Source: Arthrobotrys musiformis (lineage: Eukaryota > Ascomycota > Orbiliomycetes > Orbiliales > Orbiliaceae). Taken from it: DNA of 64,000 nt. Below, piece after piece: positions 22,701 through 34,960 of this stretch (the stretch's first letter is position 1; every line of letters begins with the position of its first letter). The position numbers and the translations under genes were made by a program. The stretch spans positions 1,674,001-1,738,000 of the forward strand of contig JAVHJL010000009.1 of NCBI GenBank assembly GCA_036971715.1, read 5' to 3'. The notes below the pieces were generated by a model that was not told where the DNA came from, searched no databases, and worked only from the letters and a program-made list of their open reading frames with translations.

Positions 22701-25700
22701 ATAGGTTGCCCCAGATCTTGCCTACCTAACATAGGTGTTAGAATTTATGTGGCATCAAAGCACTGGCTCGTTTTCAAATTTCGAACCGATACTAGTATAC
22801 GTACTAGTATACTATAAATACAACTGTTGTATCTTCGAAAGTGTTGGACTTGAGGTTCTAGATTCATCAACATAAAACCCACTACGGAATATGTTTCCTT
22901 TTGACTATTTTTGCTTGATTTGGCCTAGAGTGATACACCAACATGGTATACACCGACAGCCGCTCAAATCATGAAAATCTTTCGTCCCCAGCTAGCTCTG
23001 CCCACCAATCGCATAACGTAGCCTAAAGCGCAAGTGGGAAGTTTCGGGATTGATTGTATGGTTCTTGCCTTTTACATAGTATACTCACGCAATCTCATGC
23101 AGAAATATACCATGGGTCCTGTCACGGAAACGGGAAGGGAAAAACGGGATAGAGTTGCATTGACGGCCGCTGCTTACAGGAGAGGCTTGTTTGCCTCCTC
23201 GATGTAATATCCTAGGATCCTCATATCTTATCCGTTGGAGGTATCAATGCATTAAAATCTCACTGGATTATAGAATGATCATATGATCGACGATCTGTAA
23301 CAAATATACTAGAGTGGCCTTTCGATAGATAGAGTCGCAAGCCTGCAGGCGATCAAAACTCTATTCGCGAGTCATTCGTCGCAAGGTTGAGAAAATGCCT
23401 CGGAGCTATAGTTAGACCATTAACCGCCAACAAGCCATTCTTGAGTGCTTCTAACCGCGGGAAGCATTGGGTCCCTGGTCTTTGTATCACTCGGTTGGCC
23501 TCTCCTACACGTTGGCAGAAGGGGCGCCAGTGGCTCTACGTCGCCCAAAAATGTGAAATACTATGCATCTATATAATTACCTATCGACGAGTTCCTACCG
23601 CTCAAGTTGGCGGTAAGATATCCCTCGTTGGTTCGTCAATATCTGCAGCGCCCATATGCCATGGGCACTATAAAACTTCCAACTTTATGGCAGTTTCAAA
23701 AAGGATAGCATTCAACCATAGACCGCCTTGGCAACGGCTTGAGACTTGAAATAAGTGGCCAAACCCTTCGTGCGAAATGCATGAAACTTCCCGCTTTTAC
23801 ATGATCTTATGGTTTCCCAATGGACAAAATTTCTTGATTGACATGCCGAATGTCAGACAAAACTCTCGCACGAGGGCTCGCACGCACGCAAATGCGTTGA
23901 GTGCACCAAGTAGCGAGATAGATACATCTCGATTGGATTTCTTTCCACCGAATTCTTGGGGAAGTGTATTCACCGTTCCCATAAGGAATCGGCCCGGGTT
24001 TTCGCTTATGCTATGCTATGCCGTGTACTCGGCAAGAAACCTTATGCAAAGGTGGTGTCATGATGGGCTGTCGTCGGTAGCCTCGGAGGGGCTTTTTGTA
24101 ACATGTGGGCACGGCAGGAATTCGAGAATGCGTTGAAGTGGAGATGTGTGTCGTTGGCCTGGATGGATTTGACTTGGCTATCGATTATCTCCAGACTTGT
24201 TCCCTGCAACCGACGGCTCGAACGCAAGGGATCCATTAGTGCAGCACAATCTGCGCCGATGCCGTTTTCCCTGATCGTTCCGGTTTTTGCAGCGCAGGAA
24301 ATGAAGCCCCCAGACCAGGACCGGATTATCTTTCTTCAGTTGCCAAAGCTTGCTTGTGTAACCCCGAATCTTTTCGTTAAATATTTCCCGACATGGCCTT
24401 GGTTTGGTTTCAATTCAATCAAAAGTTGAAATGAAAATCCTGCAGAGAAAGGGCAACGATCATGAGTGGGTCTTCTGTGGGCCCCTAGTCTTCCTCGCCA
24501 AAATGCGAGATCTAGGTTAGCGTGGTTTTTCCAGGTCTCAGCTCGATCGTTTTGATTCTCAAGAATCTACATCCCTGTACACTTCCCAGCCAGCTGGGAA
24601 TCGGTATCATCTGCCTCGCTCTTGACCGTTCGTTCTCACTGGCTGACCACCGTTCTTCAAGTGGAAAAAACCTTGATATCGAAAAGTCAAGAATTCTATC
24701 ATCTAGTATAGGGGAATCCTGCTTGCGACAAAAGCGGGAACAACTCAGAGCTCGCACACACGTGGAGCTGGACCCTTGCTGAGGTCCGTGACTCAATGAA
24801 TCGTTCTGCTTACACAGCAGGTTGCAGACTGCAAATTGCAAAGTGATTGGCCTTGAAATTTCCTCTCTTGTTCCTTATTCCTAGCGCCGTGGTTCTCGGA
24901 TTGGTTGGCTTTTTTCCTTCTCCCTTCGACTGTCCCGCTCATTGCAGTGCAGTCCTCCTTCCTCGGAAATTCCGAGGCGGGCCTCGAGGTCAAAATATGT
25001 CCCAAACGAGATATTTCAAAAACACTGCTAGTTAGCGACCAATGCACATTAAATGGGGGTTGCATACATACCAAACAGAAAAAGGCCGCTTCAATCCAAG
25101 GAACTCAAATTAATTGCTTCAAAAACAACGTCCAAGATCGAATCTGAATACTATAATCGGGGAAACTTTGGCGTTGTATATCAAGGTCTAGAGCAGTCTC
25201 CTGCAGTTGATAGTCCTCATCCACTCTACGCTAGTTATCTGCGAAACTCTGTTCCCTGTGCTCGATTTCCGAGAAACAGGGCATCAGGTGTGATCTGATC
25301 CAAACCAGCAAAGGCAGCGGCATCTCATATTTTGTGGGCATTGAATGGTGAGAGGGGCACGCCAAACGCCTCCTCATCCACATTTTCATGTAGCCTAAAC
25401 ATGGCGGAAAGAAACAAATCTCAGACATTTTTCCCACTCACGATCTCAGCCTACCTATCACAGTGCCGAAGGCATCGTTTGCGGTTTTTGTGATACTTGG
25501 GGCATGTAAGCCCCATGCCAGCTGGGCGTCGTCCTGGCTTGTCCAATCAATTCAGAGTCCACAGGTTTGATTGCGTGAAGCCTGTGCAACCGTTGTGATA
25601 CCCAATGCGGGTTGTGGCATTTCGAACATGTGTCGATATGTGTTGTATCAAAATGAATGGAACATATCAAGAAATTTGCCAATTGGGCCGCTAGATTGAT

Positions 25701-27018
25701 TTCTACACAAATGATTAAATCTAAAGAAAATGGCATCGTGCCATAGTCATGGCGGGGTGTATATTTTAGTTAAGTGTATGTGTTTCCTTTGGTGGTCCAT
25801 ACTAGTAGAGATATATCTACAGCATCTTCATGATCAAGCTTCACCAAGCATTTCGGGTCAGCTTCCGCTAGCCAGCCGTGAATATGTATGTAACGTCAAA
25901 ATATTGGCATGGACTGTAAACACTTACTAGGGAATATCGACCCTGCTCGAGGTACGAGCGTCTGCAGAACCCTAGTGTATTGTTGAAAATCCCGCTCGTT
26001 TCTCCAAGGGTCCTTCGGGCCCGCTTGCTCGGTGCCAAACCGTTGAAGAATGCAGCATATGATGGCGTAGGCCACCGCGAGGCCGGCGTAGGCTAAACCG
26101 CAAATCCAGCATGCAAGATAGCCCGTAGTCAACACAAGACCTGAATTCAACACGACGAATTATGTATATAGTAGCAGTCTCACGATGAATCTACGAGCTC
26201 GGTTAAGGGGATGGCTAGTGTTTAAATTTGTAAATAGATGAGTTGCAACGTTGGCATATATATATCGTCTCATGATGGACTTGGGCTCTGTCACAACTAA
26301 TTTGAAAGCATCCAAGAGTATTTCTCGCCACCGAATAGTGCATCGAAGGGCAAGTTACGACATCGCTAAATTATATATATATATTATTGTTTACGGATAG
26401 ATGGCTTGCAATAAACCGGTTCTCGAGCCCCACAGTGTTAATTGGGAAACAATAGACGCACATGCCCTAGACAGTTGTAGGGAACAAGGTGCATATGGGT
26501 ACGAGACCATGCATATCCCCATCGATCTATTACACACTACTTGCTAATTATACATAACCAGTTATAAGCTTAAGCTTTAGCCCCGGATTCGCGTAACGAC
26601 GGGCCTTGGGAATATGATCAGTAATCGCTGCTTAGTATACTAGTAGCTTAAATATATATATCGGTCTCTTCCGACGCTTAGTAGAATACTAGTACTTATT
26701 GTGGGGATATTTGCAAGAAACATGGAACCGGGTTTCTAAATAGACGATAATAACGCGGATTCAAGTAGTCCGGTATAGTGTGCAAGTTAACTAGGATCGG
26801 TTCAGTAGGGTTTGGATTCCGAAAGGACATCGACATGTCGACACAGTTGGGACCGGGCTAGATAGCACATATGTTACCACCTAAAGATGCGTACATATAT
26901 AAGCCCTGACTCGGATCTTAGGTTGGCTGTAATTAATTAAGCATTGGAATATTGGCGAAAGCTTGTTATATCCCAAAGAATCTAACAGTACACGAATTTG
27001 CATTTTATATTATCCAAT
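16767..27018. other. Ten-kilobase gene desert
   Basis: No convincing gene on either strand. The sequence is AT-rich with scattered short ORFs of random composition. Two coding-like fragments stand out. One is 18490-18738 minus (83 codons, acidic, no ATG, coding-like composition). The other is 25928-26140 minus, a hydrophobic stretch bounded by splice-like CAG and GTAAGT signals. Simple repeats such as CATA/CATGCA near 19725-19750 and ACTAGTATAC pairs near 22790-22812 are present. The interval also carries several isolated TATATA tracts. I read it as decayed repeat or regulatory DNA but cannot identify a parent element. Confidence 0.5.
26896..26902 (+). promoter_or_regulatory. TATA box of the double-CBM1 gene
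   Basis: TATATAA followed by GCCC, 123 bases before the ATG at 27019. Confidence 0.6.
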
Positions 27019-27644
27019 ATGGCGCCTATAGAAACAGTTTTCGCTGGGGCTCTCGTCTTAAGCACTGTACTAGCTCAGTCGACGACGACAACATCTCGCC
27101 CGTCTGATGTCCAAACCCTTTGGGGTCTAGTAAGTCTTGCTTATAATTATGGTATATTTTATATTTCTAAAAATTATAATTATTGACATTCCCGATGAAT
27201 AGTGCGGGGGGCTAGCTGCATTCCCAACTCCATTCACCTGCACCCTCTGCGAAGACGGTGCCACTTGTGATCGTCCAAATAGCTTCTATTGGCAATGCAT
27301 CCCGGCTCCTAAAACTACACCACCGACGGCGACGACCTCAGATTACGTTGCGCCGACGACTACTACAGCTATTTTAACTACTACTAGTAGTACTACTAGT
27401 GACACCACTAGTACTACCGCCATCGCCCCCACGACTACGACTTCTCGACTTCAATCAAGGTATGGACAATGCGGTGGAATCGCATGGCCGGTATGTTACA
27501 ATAACATTTTATAGAAGTGAAAGGAAAGCCCTTTCCGTTTTAACACCTAACTAACACGACCCATAAATCTTATAGGGTCCACAAGCTTGTAGTTCCGGTC
27601 TCACATGTTCAACCGCAAACCCGTACTTTGCCCAGTGCTTGTGA
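27019..27644 (+). CDS. Secreted protein with two CBM1 cellulose-binding modules and no catalytic domain
   Basis: Three exons, 27019-27129, 27203-27490, 27576-27644, with introns of 73 and 85 bases (GTAAGT..ATAG, GTATGT..CTAAC..ATAG), all phase 0; 155 residues. A signal peptide ends near residue 21 (VLSTVLAQS). The first module (TLWGLCGGLAAFPTPF to FYWQCIP) is a divergent CBM1. A Thr/Ser/Pro-rich linker follows (about 50 residues, ACT/AGT repeats), and then a canonical CBM1 (YGQCGGIAWPGP to NPYFAQCL) right at the C-terminus, with its Cys pairs and aromatic positions. CBM1 modules bind crystalline cellulose or chitin and normally dock enzymes. Standing alone here they suggest a wall-binding or plant-surface-binding secreted protein. 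I chose the ATG at 27019 as the first in frame. Confidence 0.88.
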
Positions 27645-28575
27645 AAATGTGAGAGATTTATGCCAAAGTACTTTCTGGCTACGGGTGGTATATAACCATC
27701 CTATCGATAGTTATCTCACCGTTTGCCCTCTTTGGTTCGTTTCTTTTATAGCCCGTCTAGTCTCATTCCCAGACGACAAAGGGATTTCTAGTCCGTCGCT
27801 TTAAATTTGTGTAGATAGCTCAGGAGAGTTTGAATGGTCCTTCCTATGGAGGTTTTGTAGTATTCCAATTTGTACCAGGTGGTGATAAGAGCTTTGCTAG
27901 CTTGCGGATCTGATGCTTTAAGGCAGAAGAGAGTTTTCTATCAAAAGTGCAGGTGTGTACTAGTGGCGGTGTTTGTGGCAGTTGTAGAGAGTTGTGGAGC
28001 TGAACGAGGTGTGGCCCGTTTTGTATACAATATAGAGAGAAGCTTCAAGCACCTCCCAAATGAGGCCCAAGACTCTAAATGGCCAGTCTTGGTCACGAGA
28101 TTAGCTCAAAGATCTAGAAGTCGGCCCGAAAAAATAGAATTTATACAGCTTCCCGCTACTAAGGTGAAAGGCGAACCTTTATTGCCAATAGATGCTGCCT
28201 GCCTGGTGTAGGCCATGGCAATTGGAGTAAAAAATATCATTCCGCTACCTACCAAAACTATCTGGCACCGGCGTGACGCGATGTAAGAAATCACTAGCTA
28301 TGGAAGTTCTCATCACAAACAAAAGATGGAATATATATCGCAGGTCCGATATATGTAGGCCGAATATGTATATATAAGGGGGTGGAATTCAACATCAGTC
28401 CTTGTATATACCGCGATATCGATCTCTCAGACTACTCGGTGCCCTTAAAACCTCAAGCGCTTCTAGAATTCTGTTTGAAGTCTCTTCAATCCTTCGAAAA
28501 CCAGCAGTACTTCCATATCTTTTGTCAGTTTAGAACACTTGAGTACTTGATCAATTGACTGCAAATTCCTTCAAG
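27645..28575. other. Intergenic, 3'-UTR and promoter
   Basis: No gene supported. A 113-codon plus-strand ORF (27870-28211) lacks recognisable features. The right end carries the promoter of the next secreted-protein gene. Confidence 0.55.
28371..28377 (+). promoter_or_regulatory. TATA box of the 28576 gene
   Basis: TATATAAGGG, 205 bases before the start codon. Resembles the TATATAAGGG upstream of the matrixin gene at 58341. Confidence 0.65.
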
Positions 28576-29178
28576 ATGAATCTTCTTCGATCCTCTGCCC
28601 TAGTTGCGGCCTTTGTCCTTTCCGTATTCTCCCAATCCGTCGCCGCTGCCGACCCCGCTCTCCCTGACGGCACTTATCTGATCTCATATAAATTCCCCCG
28701 CAGTCCAGGTTCGTGGTCCGAGACCGAGCTATGGCTCACCGGCGGCACCCAAAAAACCTTCAAGGAAACCGGTCTCGTCAATGTTACTTTCGAAGACCGA
28801 AGCTACCGCACCAGCTGGGAAAAAAGAGAGCTTCAAGAATGGAAGGTTCAAAACAAATACAACAATAAAGTATATATTAGGAACCGTCAGAGTGGGCTTT
28901 ATCTTGGGTCTGGTCATAAATTCAATTGCGGCGCTACGATCCCCGACAAGAAGAAGGCCCAATGCGCTACCTCTATAGCCACCATTGGCGAGAACATCAA
29001 GGTCATTCCGCACAGTTATAAAAAGGATCTTTATCAGCTCCAGTACGACTCGATTGCTGGGGGTCTTTGGAGTCCCAATTTGGCGCCAGCGGGGCCAATC
29101 AAGGCCCCCGAGGATGTTGCTGTCTGGGCGGATAAATGGGATGCTCGAGATGTTTACTTTCAGATTAAGAAGATTTAA
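28576..29178 (+). CDS. Small secreted protein, unknown family
   Basis: Single exon of 200 residues. Residues 1-25 form a typical signal peptide (MNLLRSSALVAAFVLSVFSQ, cleavage after AAA or so). The mature protein is rich in Trp, Tyr and Lys, has just two Cys (CGATIPDKKKAQC) that could pair, and predicts mostly beta structure. Spaced turns such as DGTYLISYK, VYIRNRQSGLYLGS and DLYQLQYDSIAGGLWS resemble beta-trefoil lectin repeats. That fold is a guess from pattern alone. An upstream in-frame TTG was ignored in favour of the ATG at 28576. It may be an effector or wall-associated protein. Coding status is well supported by length, signal peptide and promoter. Confidence 0.8.
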   Translation: MNLLRSSALVAAFVLSVFSQSVAAADPALPDGTYLISYKFPRSPGSWSETELWLTGGTQKTFKETGLVNVTFEDRSYRTSWEKRELQEWKVQNKYNNKVYIRNRQSGLYLGSGHKFNCGATIPDKKKAQCATSIATIGENIKVIPHSYKKDLYQLQYDSIAGGLWSPNLAPAGPIKAPEDVAVWADKWDARDVYFQIKKI

Positions 29179-32128
29179 GATTGCGGGCAAAGTGAAAGCA
29201 GTACGCGGGGGGTTGGGGCTGGGGGGTAGCTAGGGAGGAAGCAGTAGAAGGTGCTCGGGTTGCACCGTTGCATGATATATCAATTGCAAATGTACATATT
29301 TATAGGGAGTGATGTATCCAAGGCCCCGGATGTATATAAATTAGAAAATTATCGGGGAATCTGGAAAGGTTATTTGTAAACCCCAATTTCAACTATGAGA
29401 ATAGAGTAGTTGAGTTGTCTCGTACCCAGCCTACCCGGAGTTGAATAGCGAGAATTTAACTACATATATAAAGCCAGCAGATTTTCCTGATACTTGATTA
29501 AGAGGTTGGAAATTTAGAGCGACTGATATTAACAATGCGATAACAAAACCACCGAATTCATGAACTGGTATGCAAAAGGCGCTCCTGGATCTAGAGTTTG
29601 GTACCGCCAACGTGTGTCTGGATTACGCTAACGTTGCAACTCTGCAAGCGAGTGTAATGGTAAATATGAAATTCATATTGTTATCATCGTCGGTTTTCTT
29701 GTCGTAGGGATAAATTATTACTACGGGGGCTCGCTGTAGCTAGTTGTCTGTGTATGCGGACATCCGTATATATCTTGGCTCACTTGGTACAGTGCCAACC
29801 AGCCTTTTAATGTCGTCGCGTCCTACTCCACGGTCTTTTCCATTTCCCTCTAAGCCAGCGGCGCCAGGTGCACTACTAGCCACGTAACAAAAAAAGGAGT
29901 TTGTGACACCATCTTTGATGAAGTGATCAAAGACATGTAGTTATTTCGCAGAGCCTTTCCATTTCGGGGAGCGCCCCATGAGACCAAGATGGGGTTTGAT
30001 TGCGGGAGAGCCCCCAAGAATGCACACAAAAGATCGGAAATATTTTCGGCTTCATAGATCTAATTGGTGCGATCTAAATGTGGATACTTTGTTTCGTAAG
30101 AAATACTGGTACCATGTAGCTGTGCGCAAGTACATGGGACCTCGTCGAAGTCCAACAAGCCGTTTGAACATTTATGTGCATGGCCACGGTCGAGTCTTTT
30201 GCTAGGGACTGCATTGGCGAGGAATGTTCAATAATGGGCTCGATCCAAGGCTGATTCGAACAGCTAGTAAGTAATTGAGTACTTCCTCGAAGGGAAATCT
30301 AAGGGTTGGCCTTAACCCGCACCTACACAACGTATTGAAGTAATTATGTATATGGACATACGGGGTATTCAAGAAGAGGTACTTCGTGGCCATATGGCCA
30401 TGGATAGATGCGGAATCCATTGCAAGAATGTCTCCGATAGGCTTTCACTGCCCCTCTTTGCTCCACCTCTTTTTCCTACTTGAAAAAAGGAAAACGAATG
30501 GGGGAAAAGGTCTAGAGCTTGTAGCACCAATGAAATGCAGAACCCTTCAAAATTTCCCGCAACAAACCCACCACCTCGCATATATGTACCGTACTACATA
30601 CACATGATGTATGTCTGTATGGACATGTACTATGGACCCACAAAGCACAAGGGATGAGAAAGAAGAAGGAAAGGGAAAAAACGTGGCAATGGTTATGGGA
30701 GTACAAAGTTCGAGAGAAAAGGAAAAAAAAGCAGAAGAAGCAAGAGAGGCCGAGGACAGGAGCGCATATGCATGCATATATGAGAAGGGGCGTTACGTAT
30801 ACGCCTGGGTTCGGGGCTGGTACTATACGCCGGGAAAGGGAGAAACGAAAATCAAAGAAACACCAAAATGAATAGTATCACGGGATTGGATCGGGAGAAT
30901 TTTCTGCATGGTCGCCGGGAGTTATGTTGTCAGGCGGTCCCTTTGAACGAGAAGCAAAATACGCAGACTGTTGCTTTAGAAGCTCCTTTTCTTTTCCATA
31001 TATTATCTGCCTAGATCTTGGAGATATCCAGGGCAGGGTACTTGTTCACCTGCATCTTAGGTAGACGTCTCCGTCGTCCATTTCCATTTCGAGAAATGGA
31101 ATGTGATATAATCATAAATCGAAACAACAAAAATAAAGAGTCGCAGATGAAGTGCGCTCCTCGATCTTCGCCTTCTCAATTATGCAATGCATGGTTCCAT
31201 ATGAATAAATCGGAAAATCTAGCTCGAACAAAAAGGGCTTTGGCCAACACCAATAATAAGAATATACTAGTGATATGCTAAGGCTTGAAGAGAGTGGATC
31301 ACAATGCAGGCCAGGGCTTGGTCAACTAAAGGGATGGTTTTCAAGATCAACTTGTCTCCACCCGATTCTAGATCCCCGCCGAAATTACGAGGCTCGGCTA
31401 CTTGGCGAATTAGAGAATCAAAGCGAACGGAGCTGCACTCCGGAAGCCAATATATGACATTTCCCACAAATTGCAAATTAGATTATCGACTTGCTTCCGA
31501 AGGGAAGAGAGAGAAAAAGGGCGCTAATGATTTCTTGAAAAGAGATTTTAAATGTCAAAGCCGGGGTTTCAATTTTTTGAAGTCGTGTGTCAATCCAAAT
31601 AAATAACACCCATCTACCCTAGCTAAGATAACAGAGATGTACAAATACATCATTAGAAGTGAACAGGTTTGTTTCAGTAGAAGAACTCAAGGGAGAAATG
31701 AACGCCTTTCCAGCCAATAAAAGAATTATCCCGCTTTGTAGAAATGGCAAATAAAAATATAAGAAAAAGAAAGAAGAAAAGGAAAGGACCAAAAAACGAG
31801 ATCGAGGAAAACGCCGGATATATCTTTGCAATAAACGCAATCATGATACCTGATGCTCAAGACAAAGTATGGAAAGAAAGAGATGATGTGAGGTATATGC
31901 GGAAACTTTTATGTCTGAGCAGATCCCTGGGTTAAAATACTCCCACAAAGTAAGCACTAAGGCTAAGAAATAAAAATTAAAAGAAGCAAGACAAATCAGT
32001 GTTCCGCGTACGGAGTTTTCGATAGAACAAGAAAAACAAAATCATCACGGTGGTCGTTGCTGTGAGTTTGTACAGAGTGTTGGTGATGTCGGAAATATCG
32101 AAGGTGTGAAGTAGAACAATAGCTCCTC
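29179..32128. other. Intergenic, no gene seen
   Basis: About 3 kb between the secreted-protein gene (plus) and the histidine kinase (minus). Contains GA- and AAG-rich runs (30650-30870, 31745-31800), which make long lysine-rich ORFs without other features. No tRNA or recognisable element found. Confidence 0.5.
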
Positions 32129-34960
32129 TCACATCGTTGCGGCAGTTGTTGAGTATCCGTGTTTAAAATTGTCGAGAATAAGCTGCTCCAGACCTTCAAT
32201 TGTGTATGGCTTCTTCAAGAATCCTTGCATGCCAACCCTGGTGATATCCCTGTGAGCGTCGGGGCTGGCATCTGCACTGACGGCCAAGACCGTAAGCTTC
32301 TTCGATCCGTTCGCGTATTCTGGTAGGGCGAAGATCTTCTCTGTAGCCTCAATACCATTCATCTTAGGCATCCATAGATCCATGAGAATAAGCTCGATAG
32401 GACGCCCAAAGCTAGTAGCCGCCGCCATAGCGGCAACAGCGTCCTCTCCGTCTTCCGCTTCAATGATGTCTGCGAATCCGAGGTTCCTGAGCATTTTGGT
32501 GATAAGGTTGCGATTGATATTGTTGTCCTCAACAACGAGAATGCGGAGCGGGATCTTTTTCCCAAGGTCTTTATCAAAACGGCCTTTCTTATTGGACTTT
32601 CTAGCATTCATACCATTGACTGGTTGTCGGAGCGTGACGGATTGCTTGCGTGGTCGGTAAGGAACCGGCTCCTCCTCGACAATGCCGTTGCTTGCCACAT
32701 GAGGTCCAGATCCATTTCGGGTATGTGTCGTCAAAACAGGTGAAGAAACCTCGGTTGAGCTGGTTGTAGGCCGCGGAAACTCTGGCGAAGCCAATCCTTG
32801 CATCAAGGAGTACCTGTCTACGGGTTTTCTGGCTGCAATTGCTGGTGAACCTGACCTTCCATGCTTTGGATCCTTGCCCATCTCAATTGGCAATACAATA
32901 TGGAACTCTGAGCCAGTGTTCTCACCTTCGGTAACGGTGTTGACGAGAGTGATATCGCCCCCAAGACGAGCAGCTAGCCTTTTTGCGACAAATAAACCAA
33001 GTCCAACCCCGTCAAATGCTCGAGTAAGGCTGTTATCCTGTCTGCGCCACATTCTAAAAATATGCGGAACAAACTCGGGTCGAATTCCTGGGCCTGTGTC
33101 TGTGACCTTAAACTGAACACATTTCGAATCTTGAGAAACAGTGGCAACTAGTTTGACATCGCCTTTGGGGGTAAATTTGACGGCGTTGTGAAGAACTGCG
33201 TACAGGGTCTTTTCGAGGGTAAGTTTGTCGACTACAACCAGGTCAGCCGTTATGTACTCGCCATATTTGATATTTATAGCCCACTTACTAATGAGCATCG
33301 GTGGAACAAACTCGACCGACCAATCGATCTTCAAGGTTCCCGATCTCCTCGTCGCCGTCACAACCTCTCCGAATTGGTTAGGCACGACCTGCACCTTTTC
33401 TGGTCTGCCGCCGCTTTTTAATGCGACCTGCAACATCCCAGATATGAATTCAATCAAATTGAGCCTCCTGTGGTTGAGGGTGACTTGACCAGAGGCTTCC
33501 TGGTGAATAGTATGCGTACCAGATGGGGTTGGTCCGGTTGGTGGGAGGGGCAAGACGCTTCCCGGCCGGTTCAACGAAGTATCTATTTCCCGCTTGGAAA
33601 GCTCTTCGGGTGGTAGACTGTTCGCCCTGCTGCCGCGTAGGCGGTACGTGCGGCGCTTGCTATTCTCTGCTGGTGGTGTTTTGGAGCGGCCAGGTGGAAG
33701 CGGAGTCGGTGGGCCGGCGTTATCATTGCCATCGCTCCGCTTGCGTTTTTTTGGGTTCACTAGGGAATCCGCTACGTACGTTCTATGAACTTTTGCTAGA
33801 AGAGCAGTAGGGAGGTGGTCTGGACGCGGCAGAGCTGGTGGATCTAGCGCGATATCTGAATTTAGATCTAACGCATGAACCATGTTGTCTGCGGCGTCAA
33901 CCACCCGTTGTGCACTGTCTGCAAGTTGGATGTTATATTAGCAATCATAATGAATCTAGACCTCGCCAAGCTTCTTACCTTGGCAGTTTTCTATGTTTTT
34001 CCGCATATCATAGACAAATTGGCGTAGAAGGATCGGTGTTGGTTCGTCATCCAGAGAGTCCAACGAAGCAAGCATCACATCCAACATGCCTACGACACCT
34101 TGCAAAGGTGTCCGTAGTTCGTGTGATAGGTTTCTTGCTGCTGGTCGTATTGTTTGCTGCGGGGAAACATCCTCATGAAGAACCACGTTGCCCATAAAAG
34201 GGTTCCATGGTTTTGTACCCGGGGCTATTGTATCAGACGGGTTCCCAGGCTTTTCTAGGATCCTCCAAGTGACCAAGTCTTCGAGGGACTTCATAAAAAG
34301 TTCGAGGACTGCCCAACTCAGACCCGGTCTGTTCTCTAAGCCCCACTTTGACCACATCATGCCAATATGGCCGTAGCATTTACCTTCCGTGAAAAGAGGT
34401 ATTGCTAGATAAGCTTCGGCAGGGATTGGAAGAGAAGCGGCATTCGGGTTGTCAGGAAACAGACTCTGCAAACTATCTGGGATCACGAGAACTTTATCGT
34501 GCTTCATGTGGGCACATGGGCACTTATAGCCTTTATACTGGATGTCGTTGTAGAGTGCATCCTTCCCATCGTGATTTCGCACATAGTAGGCAAGGCCCAT
34601 AAGACAAGATCCTTCCTCGCCAAGCGGCGGGTATTCGACCGCACTTTTCGCGTCACCCTTTAAGACTCTCTTGGCCACAAATGTGTACTGCGACCCTGTG
34701 ATATCCGCCATGCCAGTCATAAGATTTTTCCAAAATTCCTGGCCTTGAAGGGTGTATAATTTTAGCTTGAGAACGCTGATAAGGTGCCTTGCCTTCATTT
34801 CATCTTTTGGATAATGTTTATTCATCATCTCTAGAAATCCAGGCTGGCCGGAGTGTATTATCGACTTATTATCGCACGATGGTATACATATAGAAGGGTC
34901 CAGAGTGTCCTCCAGCTGGATACTATCTATATCCATTGCTGAACTTCGAGGCCCATTCAT
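32129..34960 (-). CDS. Hybrid histidine kinase (GAF-like, HisKA, HATPase, receiver)
   Basis: Two exons, 34960-33979 and 33918-32129, with a 60-base intron (GTAAGA..TTGCAG) and matching phase; 923 residues. Residues about 50-250 are a GAF-like sensory domain (GLAYYVRNHDG, YLAIPLFTEGKCYGHIGMMW). The dimerisation domain has the phosphorylated His280 in LSHELRTPLQG. After a Pro/Ser/Arg-rich linker comes the ATPase with N box (LHNAVKFTPKG), DTGPGI and GVGLGLFVAKRL. The receiver has VVEDNNINRNL, Asp841 in ILMDLWMPKMNG, and the conserved Lys in FLKKPY. All catalytic positions are present, so a full phosphorelay toward an HPt protein (Ypd1 type) is expected. The layout resembles fungal hybrid kinase group IX, but class assignment needs a tree. 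No membrane segment, so probably cytosolic. Confidence 0.92.

Noticed and set aside
30611..30875. Lysine/glutamate-rich ORFs
   Set aside because: They are translations of GA/AAG-rich low-complexity DNA in two frames at once.
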